The notes beneath the pieces are model-generated. The model was given only the letters and a program-made list of their open reading frames with translations. It did not search any database and was not told the DNA's origin. From Arenibacter algicola (GTDB lineage: Bacteria > Bacteroidota > Bacteroidia > Flavobacteriales > Flavobacteriaceae), in assembly GCF_018860365.1 (NCBI RefSeq), contig NZ_JAHKPO010000028.1:1-47728 (forward strand): a stretch of DNA of 47,728 bases, given 5' to 3'. How positions within the stretch are numbered: the stretch's first letter is position 1; the number at the start of each line of letters is the position of its first letter. Of the stretch, positions 1-9,077 are shown piece by piece. Position numbers and translations under genes: made by a program.

Positions 1-3000
1 CCTCGGACAGGGGATGCTTTGATACTCGTAGTATAACTATTGACGAACCTACACTAGTAGATGTAAGCGCAACTGCTACAAGTTTTGCTTGTAATGTCAA
101 TAACCAAGCATCTCAGGCCGTGATAACCGCAGTGGGAGCGGGAGGGACAGCTCCATATACTTATAGCATCAACGGAGTGAACTTCTTTAGCTCAAATACC
201 TTTAACATAACCAATAACGGATCTGATAGGATGATAACGGTTACTATAAAGGATGATAACGGATGTACAGATGTTACCACCGTCAACATCAGCGCCCTTA
301 ACAAATTTACTGCTACATTGGCCCAGGATGCGGCCATATCTTGTGCAGGACCTGAAGAAGTAACAATAACTGTAAACGACAATGGCAATGCGGCCAATGT
401 TTATACCTATCAGTTGTTACCTGTTGGCAATACCAATGCCACACTAACAGGAAATCCAACTTATAACAGTGCCACCTTTAATTTAACCGCTGTGGGAAGT
501 TATACCTTTAGGATTACCGATACCACAACCGGATGTTATGTGGATACTGCTGCCTATAATATTGCACCTTATGATTTGATCAAGGTAAGCGCTACAGCAA
601 TTACGCCTGTAACCTGTTTTGGAGATAATAATGGTGCCTTGCAAATAAATGTAAGCGGCTATTCCGGCCCTTATAACTATACCGTATATACCAGTGCAGG
701 TGTAGCCACCACAATTACGGGATCGGCCAACACATCCACTAATCCATTGACCATTAATGGACTAACAGGAGGAAACTATTATGTAAGGGTTACCGAGACC
801 AATGTTCCATTGTGTTTTGAGAATTCCAATACAGTAAAAATAATTTCTCCTGATAGGGCACTGACTGCAATTGTTGATCCAATTGCCAATGTTACCTGCT
901 CCAATGACCAAGGTGAAATAATAGTAGACCCAAGTGGAGGTTATGGTCCTTATGATATTGTACTGACCAATACCACAACCGCAGAGGTATACAATGCCAC
1001 CGACGTTAACGTAATAGTATTCATCGAACTCTCAGCGGGGAACTACACCATTCAGATTACGGATGCCAATGGCTGTATCCTAAACGATACCGAAACTTTG
1101 GTGCAACCAGCCCCGATTACTGCAGATATCACTCCTTTATCCACAACATTGGATTGCTACGGAGATAGTGATGGTGCATTGACCGCTATAAATATGGCTG
1201 GGGGAGAAGGTATATACCAATATCAATTAAATGTTTATGATTCAACAGGCAGCAATATTGTATATACTTCTGGTGGACAAGTTAGTCCAATATTCAACAA
1301 CCTGAAGTCCGGTATCTATACCATTACTGTATCTGATGGTTGGGGATGTGATGTTGAAACCGTACAGGCCACTATAATAGATCCTACGGAAGTTTTTGCC
1401 TCTTTGATAAGGACAAGTCCATTAACTTGCTTAAACGACGCAGAATTGTTGTTAACAGCCCATGGTGGAACAGGTCCTTATGAATATAGTTTGGACGATA
1501 TTAATTATTTCCCAATGAGCGGTGGTAACACACATACTTTCACAGTGCCTGCAGGAACGTATAGATACTATGTTAGGGATTCATTTGGATGTAATTCCAT
1601 TTTGTCCAATCAAATCAAAGAAGATGCCATTGAGCCATTAACGGTAACCATGGATACTTCTGCGGCAGTTATTAACTGTAACGGTGATAATACCGCCATA
1701 TTGATTGCCAAGGCAGATGGAGGATTGGGTAATTACCGTTATGAATTGTTTACCGATGCCTCCTTGACCAATAGTATTGCAGGACCCCAAACAAACCGCG
1801 AATTCAGCAACCTTACAGTTGGCAGTTACTGGGTCAGGGTAACAAGTGATGATTGTGTAGTGGTATCCAACGAAAACAGAATAACGGAACCAACCCCGTT
1901 GGTGGTGGACGATTCCTTTATGAACGTCACCTGTAATGGTGCCAATGATGGTAGTATAACCGTTTCCTTGAGTGGTGGTTCCGGTGGATATCAATATTCC
2001 ATTTCACCTAACTTGGACAAATTTGATACGGTAAATACATTCACCGATCTAGCTCCCGGTAACTATACTGTAATTGCACAGGATATAAATGGATGTTTTG
2101 AACAATTGAGATATACCATAACAGAACCGGCAATTATAACTGCAGTACCTACTACCACACCGGAAATATGTATTGGTAGTGAGGATGGAACCATTTCCTT
2201 GACCATTTCCGGAGGAACTGCACCCTATAGTACTAGTATAAACTCTACTGCAGATAGCGATTTTGTCCTGGACAGAACCATGTTCACCAATCTGGCTGCT
2301 GGAACTTATGCAGTATTCGTAAAGGATGCACAGGGTTGTATGATCAACTTGGCTGTAACCATTGATCCAGGAGTAAACTTAAATGCAACAGCTACCCCAA
2401 TCTATGAATGTACGGGCAACATCCCTAACAATTCAATTGATCTGGTATTGGAAGATCCAACTGTTGGCCCGGATGTAATGTATGCCCTGGACTCCACCGA
2501 TCCAAATGACATGGTCTTGGAGCCCAATTTTGCCAATATTGCTCCTGGAGCCCACTATATTGCCATTGCCCATGCCAATGGTTGTGTATTGACCATAGAT
2601 TTTGAAATAGAGAACTTTGAACCCTTGGTTCTTACCTTGGCACCAGGGAACATCAATGAAATTTCGGCTGTTGCCACAGGTGGACAACAAGAATACACTT
2701 TCTATTTTAACGACAAGGATAATGGTACGGATAATACCCATTATATAACAGAAACAAAAACCCATATCGTTAGGGTTGTAGATGAGAACGGATGTGAAGC
2801 CATTGCGGAAATCTTTATGGAGTTCATTGATATAGAAATCCCAAATTTCTTTACCCCTGACGGTGATGGACAAAATGATTTCTGGAGACCTAGAAATCAA
2901 GAAGGATTCCCAAAGATACTAACCATAATATTTGACCGTTATGGTAGGGAGGTTTACAGAATGGGTCTCAATGACCAAGGATGGGATGGACTATACCATA

Positions 3001-3098
3001 ACACCGAACTTCCAACCGGAGATTACTGGTATGTCATTAAACTCAAAGGAGAAGAAGATGATAGGGAATTTGTAGGACATTTTACATTATATAGATAA
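1..3098 (+). CDS. T9SS type B sorting-domain protein with SprB-like repeats (5' truncated)
   Basis: The reading frame is open from the first complete codon at position 3, so the gene begins upstream of the window. At least 1,030 residues are present. The body is a run of adhesin-like beta repeats of about 85-95 residues. Each begins near a Cys-x-Gly-type motif; copies start around 612, 893, 1153, 1427, 1674, 1930 and 2167, and each ends in a Gly-x-Tyr-x-(V/I)-x-(V/I)-x-D turn. This matches the SprB repeat family. The C-terminus (from about 2844) has the FFTPDGDGQNDFW motif followed by FDRYGREVY and GWDG, the type B (CHU_C, gliding-associated) signal that directs export through the type IX system and anchoring on the cell surface. 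The product is probably a surface adhesin. It sits 20 bp upstream of a PorP/SprF gene, the usual arrangement. The family is certain; the ligand is unknown. Confidence 0.93.
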   Translation, partial: SDRGCFDTRSITIDEPTLVDVSATATSFACNVNNQASQAVITAVGAGGTAPYTYSINGVNFFSSNTFNITNNGSDRMITVTIKDDNGCTDVTTVNISALNKFTATLAQDAAISCAGPEEVTITVNDNGNAANVYTYQLLPVGNTNATLTGNPTYNSATFNLTAVGSYTFRITDTTTGCYVDTAAYNIAPYDLIKVSATAITPVTCFGDNNGALQINVSGYSGPYNYTVYTSAGVATTITGSANTSTNPLTINGLTGGNYYVRVTETNVPLCFENSNTVKIISPDRALTAIVDPIANVTCSNDQGEIIVDPSGGYGPYDIVLTNTTTAEVYNATDVNVIVFIELSAGNYTIQITDANGCILNDTETLVQPAPITADITPLSTTLDCYGDSDGALTAINMAGGEGIYQYQLNVYDSTGSNIVYTSGGQVSPIFNNLKSGIYTITVSDGWGCDVETVQATIIDPTEVFASLIRTSPLTCLNDAELLLTAHGGTGPYEYSLDDINYFPMSGGNTHTFTVPAGTYRYYVRDSFGCNSILSNQIKEDAIEPLTVTMDTSAAVINCNGDNTAILIAKADGGLGNYRYELFTDASLTNSIAGPQTNREFSNLTVGSYWVRVTSDDCVVVSNENRITEPTPLVVDDSFMNVTCNGANDGSITVSLSGGSGGYQYSISPNLDKFDTVNTFTDLAPGNYTVIAQDINGCFEQLRYTITEPAIITAVPTTTPEICIGSEDGTISLTISGGTAPYSTSINSTADSDFVLDRTMFTNLAAGTYAVFVKDAQGCMINLAVTIDPGVNLNATATPIYECTGNIPNNSIDLVLEDPTVGPDVMYALDSTDPNDMVLEPNFANIAPGAHYIAIAHANGCVLTIDFEIENFEPLVLTLAPGNINEISAVATGGQQEYTFYFNDKDNGTDNTHYITETKTHIVRVVDENGCEAIAEIFMEFIDIEIPNFFTPDGDGQNDFWRPRNQEGFPKILTIIFDRYGREVYRMGLNDQGWDGLYHNTELPTGDYWYVIKLKGEEDDREFVGHFTLYR

Positions 3099-3118
3099 AA
3101 AACTTAACCATAAATACA

Positions 3119-4069
3119 ATGCGCAGTAAACTATTAACTTTTGTGTTGCTTTTAAGTACCTTGATCACTAGTGCCCAAGAACTTAATTCACCCCAGCTTT
3201 CACAATATTTGGCAGACAATCCTTTTGTACTATCCCCAACATATGCGGGTATTGGTGACCATGTAAAAATTAGGTTGAACGGACTTGCGCAATGGGTTGG
3301 AATCAAGGATGCACCCAGGACCCAGTCCTTGGCTGCCGATATGAGGTTAGGGGAAAAATCGGGAATAGGATTATTTCTATACAACGATTCCAATGGCTAT
3401 ACTAAACAACAAGGTGCACGTATATCCTTTGCCCACCATTTAACTTTAGACCGCTATGAGGACGAATTTTTATCCTTCGGTATCTCCTATAATTTTAATC
3501 AATTTAGATTGGATGTAGAAGAATTTATAGATGCCGGTTTCGATCCAGGGGTAACTGATGATAGATCCACATCCAACCACAACTTTGATGTAGGTCTTTT
3601 GTACCGAAAAAATTCCTTTTATTTCAGTGTAAACGCCTCCAACGTCATCAACAAGGATGTATATATTTTCGATCCCATCTATGAACCCAACAAACTTAGA
3701 AACTTCTATGCCTATACTGGATACCGATATAAAAAATCCAGAAACAGTAATATGGAAATAGAACCCTCCCTTTTGTACAAAATATTTGAAAGTGATGGTA
3801 GGTCAGAAGCGGATTTAAACCTAAAATTTAGATGGTATGATTTTGAAGATTACTATTATGCAGGTGTTACCTACCGTTTTTTAAATGATCAAATTGGACG
3901 GCCACTATACATAGCTCCTTTGGCCGGACTTAAAAAAAGTAATTTCTATTTCGGATATTCCTATCAGATCATTCTTAACGAAATATTAGGCTATAGTACA
4001 GGTACCCACGTGGTAACTATTGGCGTAGACCTATTCCAGGGTATCAGTAATTGTAGATGTACCTATTAA
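3119..4069 (+). CDS. PorP/SprF family type IX secretion membrane protein
   Basis: 316 residues with an N-terminal signal peptide (MRSKLLTFVLLLSTLITSAQE). The mature start ELNSPQLSQYLADNPFVLSPTYAGIG is the family hallmark: an N-terminal segment with an NP..LNPAYAG-like motif, followed by an outer-membrane beta barrel. The terminal YRFL...GRPLYIAPLAGLKKSNFYFGYSYQ region is also typical. Proteins of this family are encoded next to large type B cargo proteins and are thought to capture or anchor the cargo on the outer surface. The gene follows the adhesin by 20 bp with no terminator between them, so the two are probably cotranscribed. Specificity for the adjacent adhesin is inferred from position. 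Confidence 0.93.
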   Translation: MRSKLLTFVLLLSTLITSAQELNSPQLSQYLADNPFVLSPTYAGIGDHVKIRLNGLAQWVGIKDAPRTQSLAADMRLGEKSGIGLFLYNDSNGYTKQQGARISFAHHLTLDRYEDEFLSFGISYNFNQFRLDVEEFIDAGFDPGVTDDRSTSNHNFDVGLLYRKNSFYFSVNASNVINKDVYIFDPIYEPNKLRNFYAYTGYRYKKSRNSNMEIEPSLLYKIFESDGRSEADLNLKFRWYDFEDYYYAGVTYRFLNDQIGRPLYIAPLAGLKKSNFYFGYSYQIILNEILGYSTGTHVVTIGVDLFQGISNCRCTY

Positions 4070-4143
4070 CCCATTGTCCTTGGTATATATAAATGGGAAT
4101 CTAAATTATTTGTAAAATGTATTCTTTTAAGCTTGGATTGATT

Positions 4144-4151
4144 TAATTTTG
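4144..4151 (+). promoter_or_regulatory. -7 promoter element upstream of folB
   Basis: TAATTTTG is an exact match to the Bacteroidota -7 consensus TAnnTTTG and lies 14 bp before the GTG start of folB. This implies a very short leader. No clear TTG element is seen at the expected distance upstream. Confidence 0.5.
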
Positions 4152-4165
4152 TACAAATTATTAAT

Positions 4166-4525
4166 GTGTTGGGGAAAATAAGGGTAAGCAATATTAAAGT
4201 TTATGCCAATCATGGTTGTCTTAAGGAGGAGACCCTTATTGGAAGCGATTACCTAGTAAATGTTGAAGTAGATGCCGATTTAAAAAAAGCATCACAAACC
4301 GATGAACTTTCGGAAACGGTTGATTACGTTCATATAAATTATATTGTAAAGGAAGAAATGGCTATTCCTTCCAAACTATTGGAACATGTTGCAAAACGCA
4401 TTCTAGATAGAATATTTGCCGAAATACCCATAGCAAAAAAAGTAAAAGTTGCGGTCTCAAAAATCAACCCCCCTATTGGTGGGGATGTCCAAGAAGTGAC
4501 CATAATACTCAAATCCAAAAGATAA
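4166..4525 (+). CDS. folB: Dihydroneopterin aldolase
   Basis: 119 residues, the normal FolB length. The start KIRVSNIKVYANHGCLKEE corresponds to the family pattern I-x-(V/L)-x-x-(L/I)-x-x-x-x-x-H/NHGxxxxE. The end PP(I)GGDVQEVTIIL matches the conserved K-x-x-P-x-x-G...V-x-V-x-I tail. The enzyme cleaves 7,8-dihydroneopterin to 6-hydroxymethyl-dihydropterin and glycolaldehyde in folate synthesis, in the cytoplasm. The start is GTG at 4166: an ATG two bases upstream is in another frame and reaches a stop within a few codons. A good -7 box lies just upstream, so it probably has its own promoter. Confidence 0.93.
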   Translation: MLGKIRVSNIKVYANHGCLKEETLIGSDYLVNVEVDADLKKASQTDELSETVDYVHINYIVKEEMAIPSKLLEHVAKRILDRIFAEIPIAKKVKVAVSKINPPIGGDVQEVTIILKSKR

Positions 4526-4537
4526 AGCTTTTAGTTT

Positions 4538-4565
4538 TTGAAACATAAAAAAAGTATTACCTTTG
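4538..4565 (+). promoter_or_regulatory. Promoter of tRNA-Cys
   Basis: TTG at 4538-4540 (within TTTTTG), a 17-nt spacer, then TACCTTTG at 4558-4565. This is a full match to the Bacteroidota sigma-A promoter TTG-N17..20-TAnnTTTG. Transcription would begin around 4572, about five bases before the mature tRNA. Confidence 0.8.
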
Positions 4566-4576
4566 CACTGCAAAAA

Positions 4577-4650
4577 GGCATTGTGGCCGAGTGGCTAGGC
4601 AGAGCTCTGCAAAAGCTTGTACAGCGGTTCGAATCCGCTCGATGCCTCCA
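4577..4650 (+). tRNA. tRNA-Cys (anticodon GCA)
   Basis: The acceptor arms GGCATTG and CGATGCC pair over seven bases with one wobble. The anticodon stem GAGCT/AGCTT closes the loop CTGCAAA, giving anticodon GCA. The T arm is AGCGG-TTCGAAT-CCGCT. Discriminator U73 is a known tRNA-Cys identity base, and the CCA end is encoded at 4648-4650. It has its own promoter immediately upstream and a terminator immediately downstream, so it forms a single-gene transcription unit. Confidence 0.95.
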
Positions 4651-4684
4651 AAACCTTCATCTTAACAGATGAAGGTTTTTTTAT
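4651..4684 (+). terminator. Rho-independent terminator of tRNA-Cys
   Basis: A perfect 11-bp stem (4651-4661 with 4668-4678), a six-base loop TTAACA, and a T-run running on to about 4682. It starts directly after the encoded CCA. Confidence 0.85.
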
Positions 4685-4712
4685 GTTACTTACCTTTCTA
4701 TTACAGCTTATT

Positions 4713-5375
4713 CTATTTAATAAGTTCTATTCCCTTTTCTATATTCAATTGATCTTTAGGGAGAAAACCTTTTATTATCAGAACAATTCCACAAATAACA
4801 AGTATTATTCCAATGACTTTTTTAACCAAAAGAATTCTTCTTTTGGTCAACTTTTTGCGCAATTGTTTGGCCAATAATATTTTAAAGATATCTGTAACAA
4901 AATAGGCCCCGACCATAGCCGAGAAGAAAAGTATTATTCTATTTGGATCATTATCCAAGCTAGGTCCTACGACAATAATAATACCCAACCAGAATACCAA
5001 AACACCAATATTTATAAAATTCAGCAAGAATCCCTTGATGCACAAGCTAAAATAATCTCCCTTGGTAATCCTTATTTTATTTTCTTGTTTAACGGACTCT
5101 TTCTTAAAGACATTGGTAAGCCCATAAACCAATAAAATGGTCCCTCCAAAAACATAGAGACCAGGATGATTACTAAGATTTTCCAACAATTGAAAACTAC
5201 TGAAATAGGCTAAGGAAATAAAAACAACATCGGCAACAATTACACCAACATCAAAACAAAGTGCAGCTCTAAACCCTTTAATTGCACTAGTTTCCAAAAG
5301 AACAAAAAAAACAGGCCCAATCATAAAGCTCAATAAAAAGCCCAATGGAATTGCCGCCTGAATATCCTCTATCAT
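4713..5375 (-). CDS. LysE family translocator (amino-acid or small-metabolite exporter)
   Basis: 220 residues with about six hydrophobic membrane spans. The N-terminus IPLGFLLSFMIGPVFFVLLETSAIKGFRAAL is the family signature (G-x-x-x-x-x-x-x-G-P-x-x-x-x-x-x...G...A). A second conserved region FLLNFINIGVLVFWLGI corresponds to the N-P-K-like motif of the third or fourth span. It sits in the inner membrane. The substrate cannot be told: the LysE superfamily exports amino acids such as lysine, threonine or homoserine lactones. It lies 13 bp downstream of the head-GIN gene on the same strand and may be cotranscribed with it. Confidence 0.85.
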   Translation of the reverse strand: MIEDIQAAIPLGFLLSFMIGPVFFVLLETSAIKGFRAALCFDVGVIVADVVFISLAYFSSFQLLENLSNHPGLYVFGGTILLVYGLTNVFKKESVKQENKIRITKGDYFSLCIKGFLLNFINIGVLVFWLGIIIVVGPSLDNDPNRIILFFSAMVGAYFVTDIFKILLAKQLRKKLTKRRILLVKKVIGIILVICGIVLIIKGFLPKDQLNIEKGIELIK

Positions 5376-5388
5376 AAAATTTTATTAC

Positions 5389-6072
5389 TTACATTCTGGT
5401 AATCTTTCCTCCAAAAACCGTTTTTTCTTCCATTTTGGTAGGATTGCCATATACCATAACCTCTCCACCGGCCTTTACTGCCGCCTTTACATAATCGCTT
5501 GCAAAAACTTCCGCCCTAGAACCCGCATTTACATTAATAGTACTAAACTTCGTTTTGAAATCCTTACCCTTGTAAATACCTCCTGTATTTATTTGAACGT
5601 CTTGAATGTTGGAAGAACCGGAAGCTGAAATAATACCTCCAGTTACACTTTTTATCAGCATTTGATCTACTTGTGCACTGATTATCAACTCTCCACCTTC
5701 CTGAGCCTTCAATTCCAAAATGTCCTGCTTTATAGGTTCTTTGGACGAAATCCTGGCATCCTCGTTAGTATCAATAACAACAAGTTTTTCAGTGTAATGG
5801 ACATCTACAAAAGTTCTATAGCCACTGAATAGTTTAGTCACTTCCATTCTAATCTTAAGAATGCCATCATTGTTTACAATAGCAACATTGTTAGTATTGG
5901 CACCAGTAATTACGGCCTTATTAACATCAGATTTTATAAGGTTCACGGACAATCCATCAAAAGCCTTAACTTCTTTGAACGGTTGTAAATTCTGAGTTAC
6001 CTTTTCGTTTTGCGACCTTAGTGATTGGGTAGCAACCAGTAACAAAAGTATTACTATTAATTTTTGATCCAT
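5389..6072 (-). CDS. Head-GIN domain (DUF2807) protein
   Basis: 227 residues with a cleavable signal peptide (LIVILLLLVATQSLRSQ), so it is exported to the envelope. The rest is a beta-rich repeat fold typical of the putative auto-transporter adhesin head-GIN domain: FDGLSVNLIKSD near the start, INVNAGSRAEVFASDYVKA with glycine-led turns, and the terminal GNPTKMEEKTVFGGKI. Members are common in Bacteroidota and their function is not established. It lies between RNase R and the LysE-type exporter on the same strand. A near-perfect inverted repeat at 6090-6117 lies just upstream of its start and could be an operator. Confidence 0.85.
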   Translation of the reverse strand: MDQKLIVILLLLVATQSLRSQNEKVTQNLQPFKEVKAFDGLSVNLIKSDVNKAVITGANTNNVAIVNNDGILKIRMEVTKLFSGYRTFVDVHYTEKLVVIDTNEDARISSKEPIKQDILELKAQEGGELIISAQVDQMLIKSVTGGIISASGSSNIQDVQINTGGIYKGKDFKTKFSTINVNAGSRAEVFASDYVKAAVKAGGEVMVYGNPTKMEEKTVFGGKITRM

Positions 6073-6089
6073 TATCTTAGAGCTATAGT

Positions 6090-6117
6090 TTATTGGCTAA
6101 TTATTATTAACCAATAA
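6090..6117. repeat. Inverted repeat upstream of the head-GIN gene
   Basis: Arms 6090-6100 (TTATTGGCTAA) and 6107-6117 (TTAACCAATAA) pair at 10 of 11 positions around a six-base spacer. It sits 18-45 bp before the head-GIN start codon. There is no GC-rich stem or T-run, so a protein-binding site is more likely than a terminator. Confidence 0.5.
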
Positions 6118-6232
6118 ACATATTTTCCGGAACAATTCCGTGACACATATTTATGCAATGGCAACCTTTCTTTTAACTTAACTTATCTAGTTACCCAGTA
6201 TAGTTAAACAAATTCCGTTCCAAAACAAAAAT

Positions 6233-8422
6233 TTAGGCGTTTTTTCCGATTAAGGAAAAATCCAAATGGCGCTTTATTAAATCTGTACTCTTAACCATCA
6301 CAACAACTTCATCACCCAATTGATAGGTTTTCTTGGTTTTTTCACCAACTATAGCGTACTCCTTTTCATCAAAGGTATAATAATCATCCTTTATATCCCT
6401 AATTCTCACCATTCCTTCGCACTTATTCTCAATGATCTCTACATAAAGTCCCCATTCGGTAACCCCAGAAATTACACCTACAAACTCCCTATCCTGGTGA
6501 TCTTCCATAAATTTAATCTGCATATATTTTATGGAATCGCGCTCAGCATTTGCAGCCAAACTCTCCATATCCGAAGAATGCTTACATTTTATTTCATAGG
6601 GTTCTGCCTTTGGAGTCTCCCCCCCATCCAAATAATGCTGTAATAATCGGTGCACCATTACATCCGGATACCTTCTAATTGGCGAAGTAAAATGCGTATA
6701 ATAATCAAAGGCCAAACCATAATGACCAATATTTTCAACTGTGTAAATTGCCTTGCTCATACTACGTATAGCCAAAGTATCCACTAGGTTCTGTTCTTTC
6801 TTCCCTTTTACATCTTCCAATAGTTGGTTCAAGGAATTACTTATAGATTTTTTATCCTTAAAGTCGAGCTTATGACCAAAACGTGATATTATACCGTTAA
6901 GAGCCATTAATTTATCTTCATTGGGTTCATCATGTACCCTATAAACAAAGGTTTTAACAGGTTTTTGCTTTCCAATATACTGTGCTACCCGTCTATTGGC
7001 CAATAACATAAATTCCTCTATAAGCTTATTGGCATCCTTAGATTCCTTAAAATAAACTCCTTCGGGTTCCATTTTTTCGTTGAGATTAAAACGTACCTCA
7101 ATTTTATCGAAAGAGATAGCTCCTTGCTGCATACGATTATCCCTCATGATTTTGGCAAGACGGTCCATGGTCAAGGTAGCATCAACAACCTCATCACCAA
7201 CGCTATAAGCATCTTCCCTTATGGATATTTCCGAAGGAATAGATCCCTGCCCGGTCTCTATAATATGTTGTGCCTCTTCATAGGCAAATCTTTGATCGGA
7301 ATTAATTACCGTACGGCCAAACCATTCATTTTTTATAACGGCTTTACCATCAATTTCAAAAATGGCAGAAAAAGTATATTTCTCCTCATTAGGACGAAGG
7401 GAACAGGCATTATTGGATAATACCTCTGGTAACATAGGTACAACCCTATCTACCAAATATACAGAAGTTGCCCTATCATAGGCTTCATCATCCAAGATGG
7501 TATCAGGTGTTAAATAATGGGACACATCGGCAATATGGATTCCAATTTCATAATTGCCATTTTCCAATATTTTAAAGGAAAGGGCATCATCAAAATCCTT
7601 GGCATCCTTGGGATCAATAGTAAAAGTCAAAGTTTCCCTTAGATCCCTTCTTTTAGCTATTTCCTCTTCTTTTATACTTGTATCCAATGTATTGGCAAAC
7701 ATATCCACCTCCACTGGAAATTCATAAGGCAAACCATATTGGGCTAAAATGGAATGTATTTCGGTATTATGTTCCCCTGGTTTCCCCAATACTTGGGTAA
7801 TCGTTCCAAAAGGAGAATCCGCATTATCCGGCCATTCATTTATTTCTACAATTACCTTATCGCCATCTTCTGCAGTAGAAAACTTATTCTTTGGCACAAA
7901 AATATCCGTATACATTCTATAATCCGTAGGCCGCACAAAAGCAAAATCCTTTTGCATATCTACGATACCCACAAAGGAAGTCTTATCCCTGGAAACGACT
8001 TTTGTAATTTCTCCTTCCAATTTTTTTCCCTTTCTTCTAGGAAAAATATATACCTCTACAACATCTCTGTGAAAAGCTTTTTTTAATTTATTGAACGGAA
8101 CAAAAACATCATCATCCAAACCTTCAACTACAATGTATGCATTTCCTCTTCCTGTAATATCAACGGTTCCAGTATGGTAAGTCTTATTGGAAGCTACAGC
8201 TTTGTATGAACCTCTTCCTTCTTCCAATATTCTTTTCTTTTCCTTTAATTCTACCAACCTTTTAATTAGAGTATTTCTATCATTAGCCTCTACAACTCCA
8301 ATTTTAGCAGCAATTTGCTTATAATTAAAAGATTTTTCCGGCTCCTTTTCAAGAACCGTAAAAATACCTCTGGTTATTTCGTTTTTTCTTTGATTTTTGT
8401 TTCTCTTGTTATTCTTTGACAT
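6233..8422 (-). CDS. rnr: Ribonuclease R
   Basis: 729 residues from the ATG at 8422; a GTG two codons upstream is possible but less likely. Domain order is: a basic N-terminus with winged-helix segment (FNYKQIAAKIGV), two cold-shock-like OB folds, the RNB catalytic domain with the metal-binding motif TIDPKDAKDFDDALSF (aspartates in D-x-x-x-x-x-D-x-D-D), the FTSPIRRYPDVMVHRLL motif, and a C-terminal S1 domain (GVISGVTEWGLYVEI). The enzyme is a 3'-5' exoribonuclease that degrades structured RNA and helps in rRNA and tmRNA-linked decay. Length and motifs are standard. It is divergent from rpiB across a 0.65 kb gap. Confidence 0.97.
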   Translation of the reverse strand: MSKNNKRNKNQRKNEITRGIFTVLEKEPEKSFNYKQIAAKIGVVEANDRNTLIKRLVELKEKKRILEEGRGSYKAVASNKTYHTGTVDITGRGNAYIVVEGLDDDVFVPFNKLKKAFHRDVVEVYIFPRRKGKKLEGEITKVVSRDKTSFVGIVDMQKDFAFVRPTDYRMYTDIFVPKNKFSTAEDGDKVIVEINEWPDNADSPFGTITQVLGKPGEHNTEIHSILAQYGLPYEFPVEVDMFANTLDTSIKEEEIAKRRDLRETLTFTIDPKDAKDFDDALSFKILENGNYEIGIHIADVSHYLTPDTILDDEAYDRATSVYLVDRVVPMLPEVLSNNACSLRPNEEKYTFSAIFEIDGKAVIKNEWFGRTVINSDQRFAYEEAQHIIETGQGSIPSEISIREDAYSVGDEVVDATLTMDRLAKIMRDNRMQQGAISFDKIEVRFNLNEKMEPEGVYFKESKDANKLIEEFMLLANRRVAQYIGKQKPVKTFVYRVHDEPNEDKLMALNGIISRFGHKLDFKDKKSISNSLNQLLEDVKGKKEQNLVDTLAIRSMSKAIYTVENIGHYGLAFDYYTHFTSPIRRYPDVMVHRLLQHYLDGGETPKAEPYEIKCKHSSDMESLAANAERDSIKYMQIKFMEDHQDREFVGVISGVTEWGLYVEIIENKCEGMVRIRDIKDDYYTFDEKEYAIVGEKTKKTYQLGDEVVVMVKSTDLIKRHLDFSLIGKNA

Positions 8423-8428
8423 TAACAC

Positions 8429-9077
8429 TTTTATTTTTGGAAAATTACGAATTATAATCCATTGTCCTTGGATTCCAATTTTAAGTTTCCTTCTTCTTTA
8501 ATAAATATTGTTATCAACATTTATATTATATATATATTTTCTTTTTTCTAAAATTTAAAATAAAATGGTGATTATGATGGCTTGTTTATAGTGGATATAA
8601 AAATTTACCTTTAAACTTGCTTTAAACCAATAAATAAGTTTATTGACAATTTATACAGAGAGTAAAGATTATAAATCAAGCTTTTAAATGGGTTATTAAT
8701 ATTTGTTGACAACCCATATGAACATAAAAATATTGAAAAGTTAATGTTACGTGAGTGTTAATTACTTCTTTTAATTATTTAATATCTTTCTACAAGAATC
8801 TAAGAAGTAAATTATTCTTTTACGATAACATTTTGTAAAGCAAAATTAAGGCGGATAATAAAAATTTAATATTTACTTTTTATAAGTAGTTTGTTAACAA
8901 TGTGTCATTATTAGTAAACGACTAAATAACAATGCTTTTGAGTTTTTTTAAAATTTATGTTGTTAATAACCCCATTTCTGTGGTGAAACCATAGGTATTT
9001 GTACATTTGTGTGAATAGAACTACTTGTTTTGTATAATTTTTATTTTACTTCATTCATTAATAACCATCCATAAACA
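8429..9077. other. AT-rich gene-free gap; candidate replication origin
   Basis: About 650 bp without a credible gene between divergent rnr and rpiB, strikingly AT-rich, with an AT-only stretch near 8521-8540. It holds several sequences one mismatch from the DnaA box TTWTNCACA: 8511-8519 (TTATCAACA), 8640-8648 (TTATTGACA), 8651-8659 (TTATACAGA), and on the other strand 8961-8969 and 9010-9018. No perfect box is present. Hand counts of G and C in sampled lines show that plus-strand composition changes sign here. On the left, 6241-6480 gives G 22, C 63 and 3541-3780 gives G 34, C 55. On the right, 9121-9360 gives G 62, C 35 and 9721-9960 gives G 58, C 30. This is the pattern of an origin, but it is inferred from samples only. 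dnaA is not in the window. Confidence 0.4.
9002..9009 (+). promoter_or_regulatory. -7 promoter element of rpiB
   Basis: TACATTTG matches TAnnTTTG exactly. The -33 side is degenerate (TTTCTG around 8975-8980). It would give a leader of about 60 nt for rpiB. Confidence 0.5.

Noticed and set aside
161..2900. Long open frames on the strand opposite the T9SS type B gene
   Set aside because: They follow from the regular codon pattern of the repeat protein and have no recognisable domains or starts.
4617..4877. Open frame that starts inside tRNA-Cys
   Set aside because: It overlaps a certain tRNA and its terminator, and is antisense to the LysE-type gene.
4071..8471. 13-nt repeat CCATTGTCCTTGG at 4071-4083 and 8459-8471
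   Set aside because: A 13-nt exact repeat is expected several times by chance in 47 kb.
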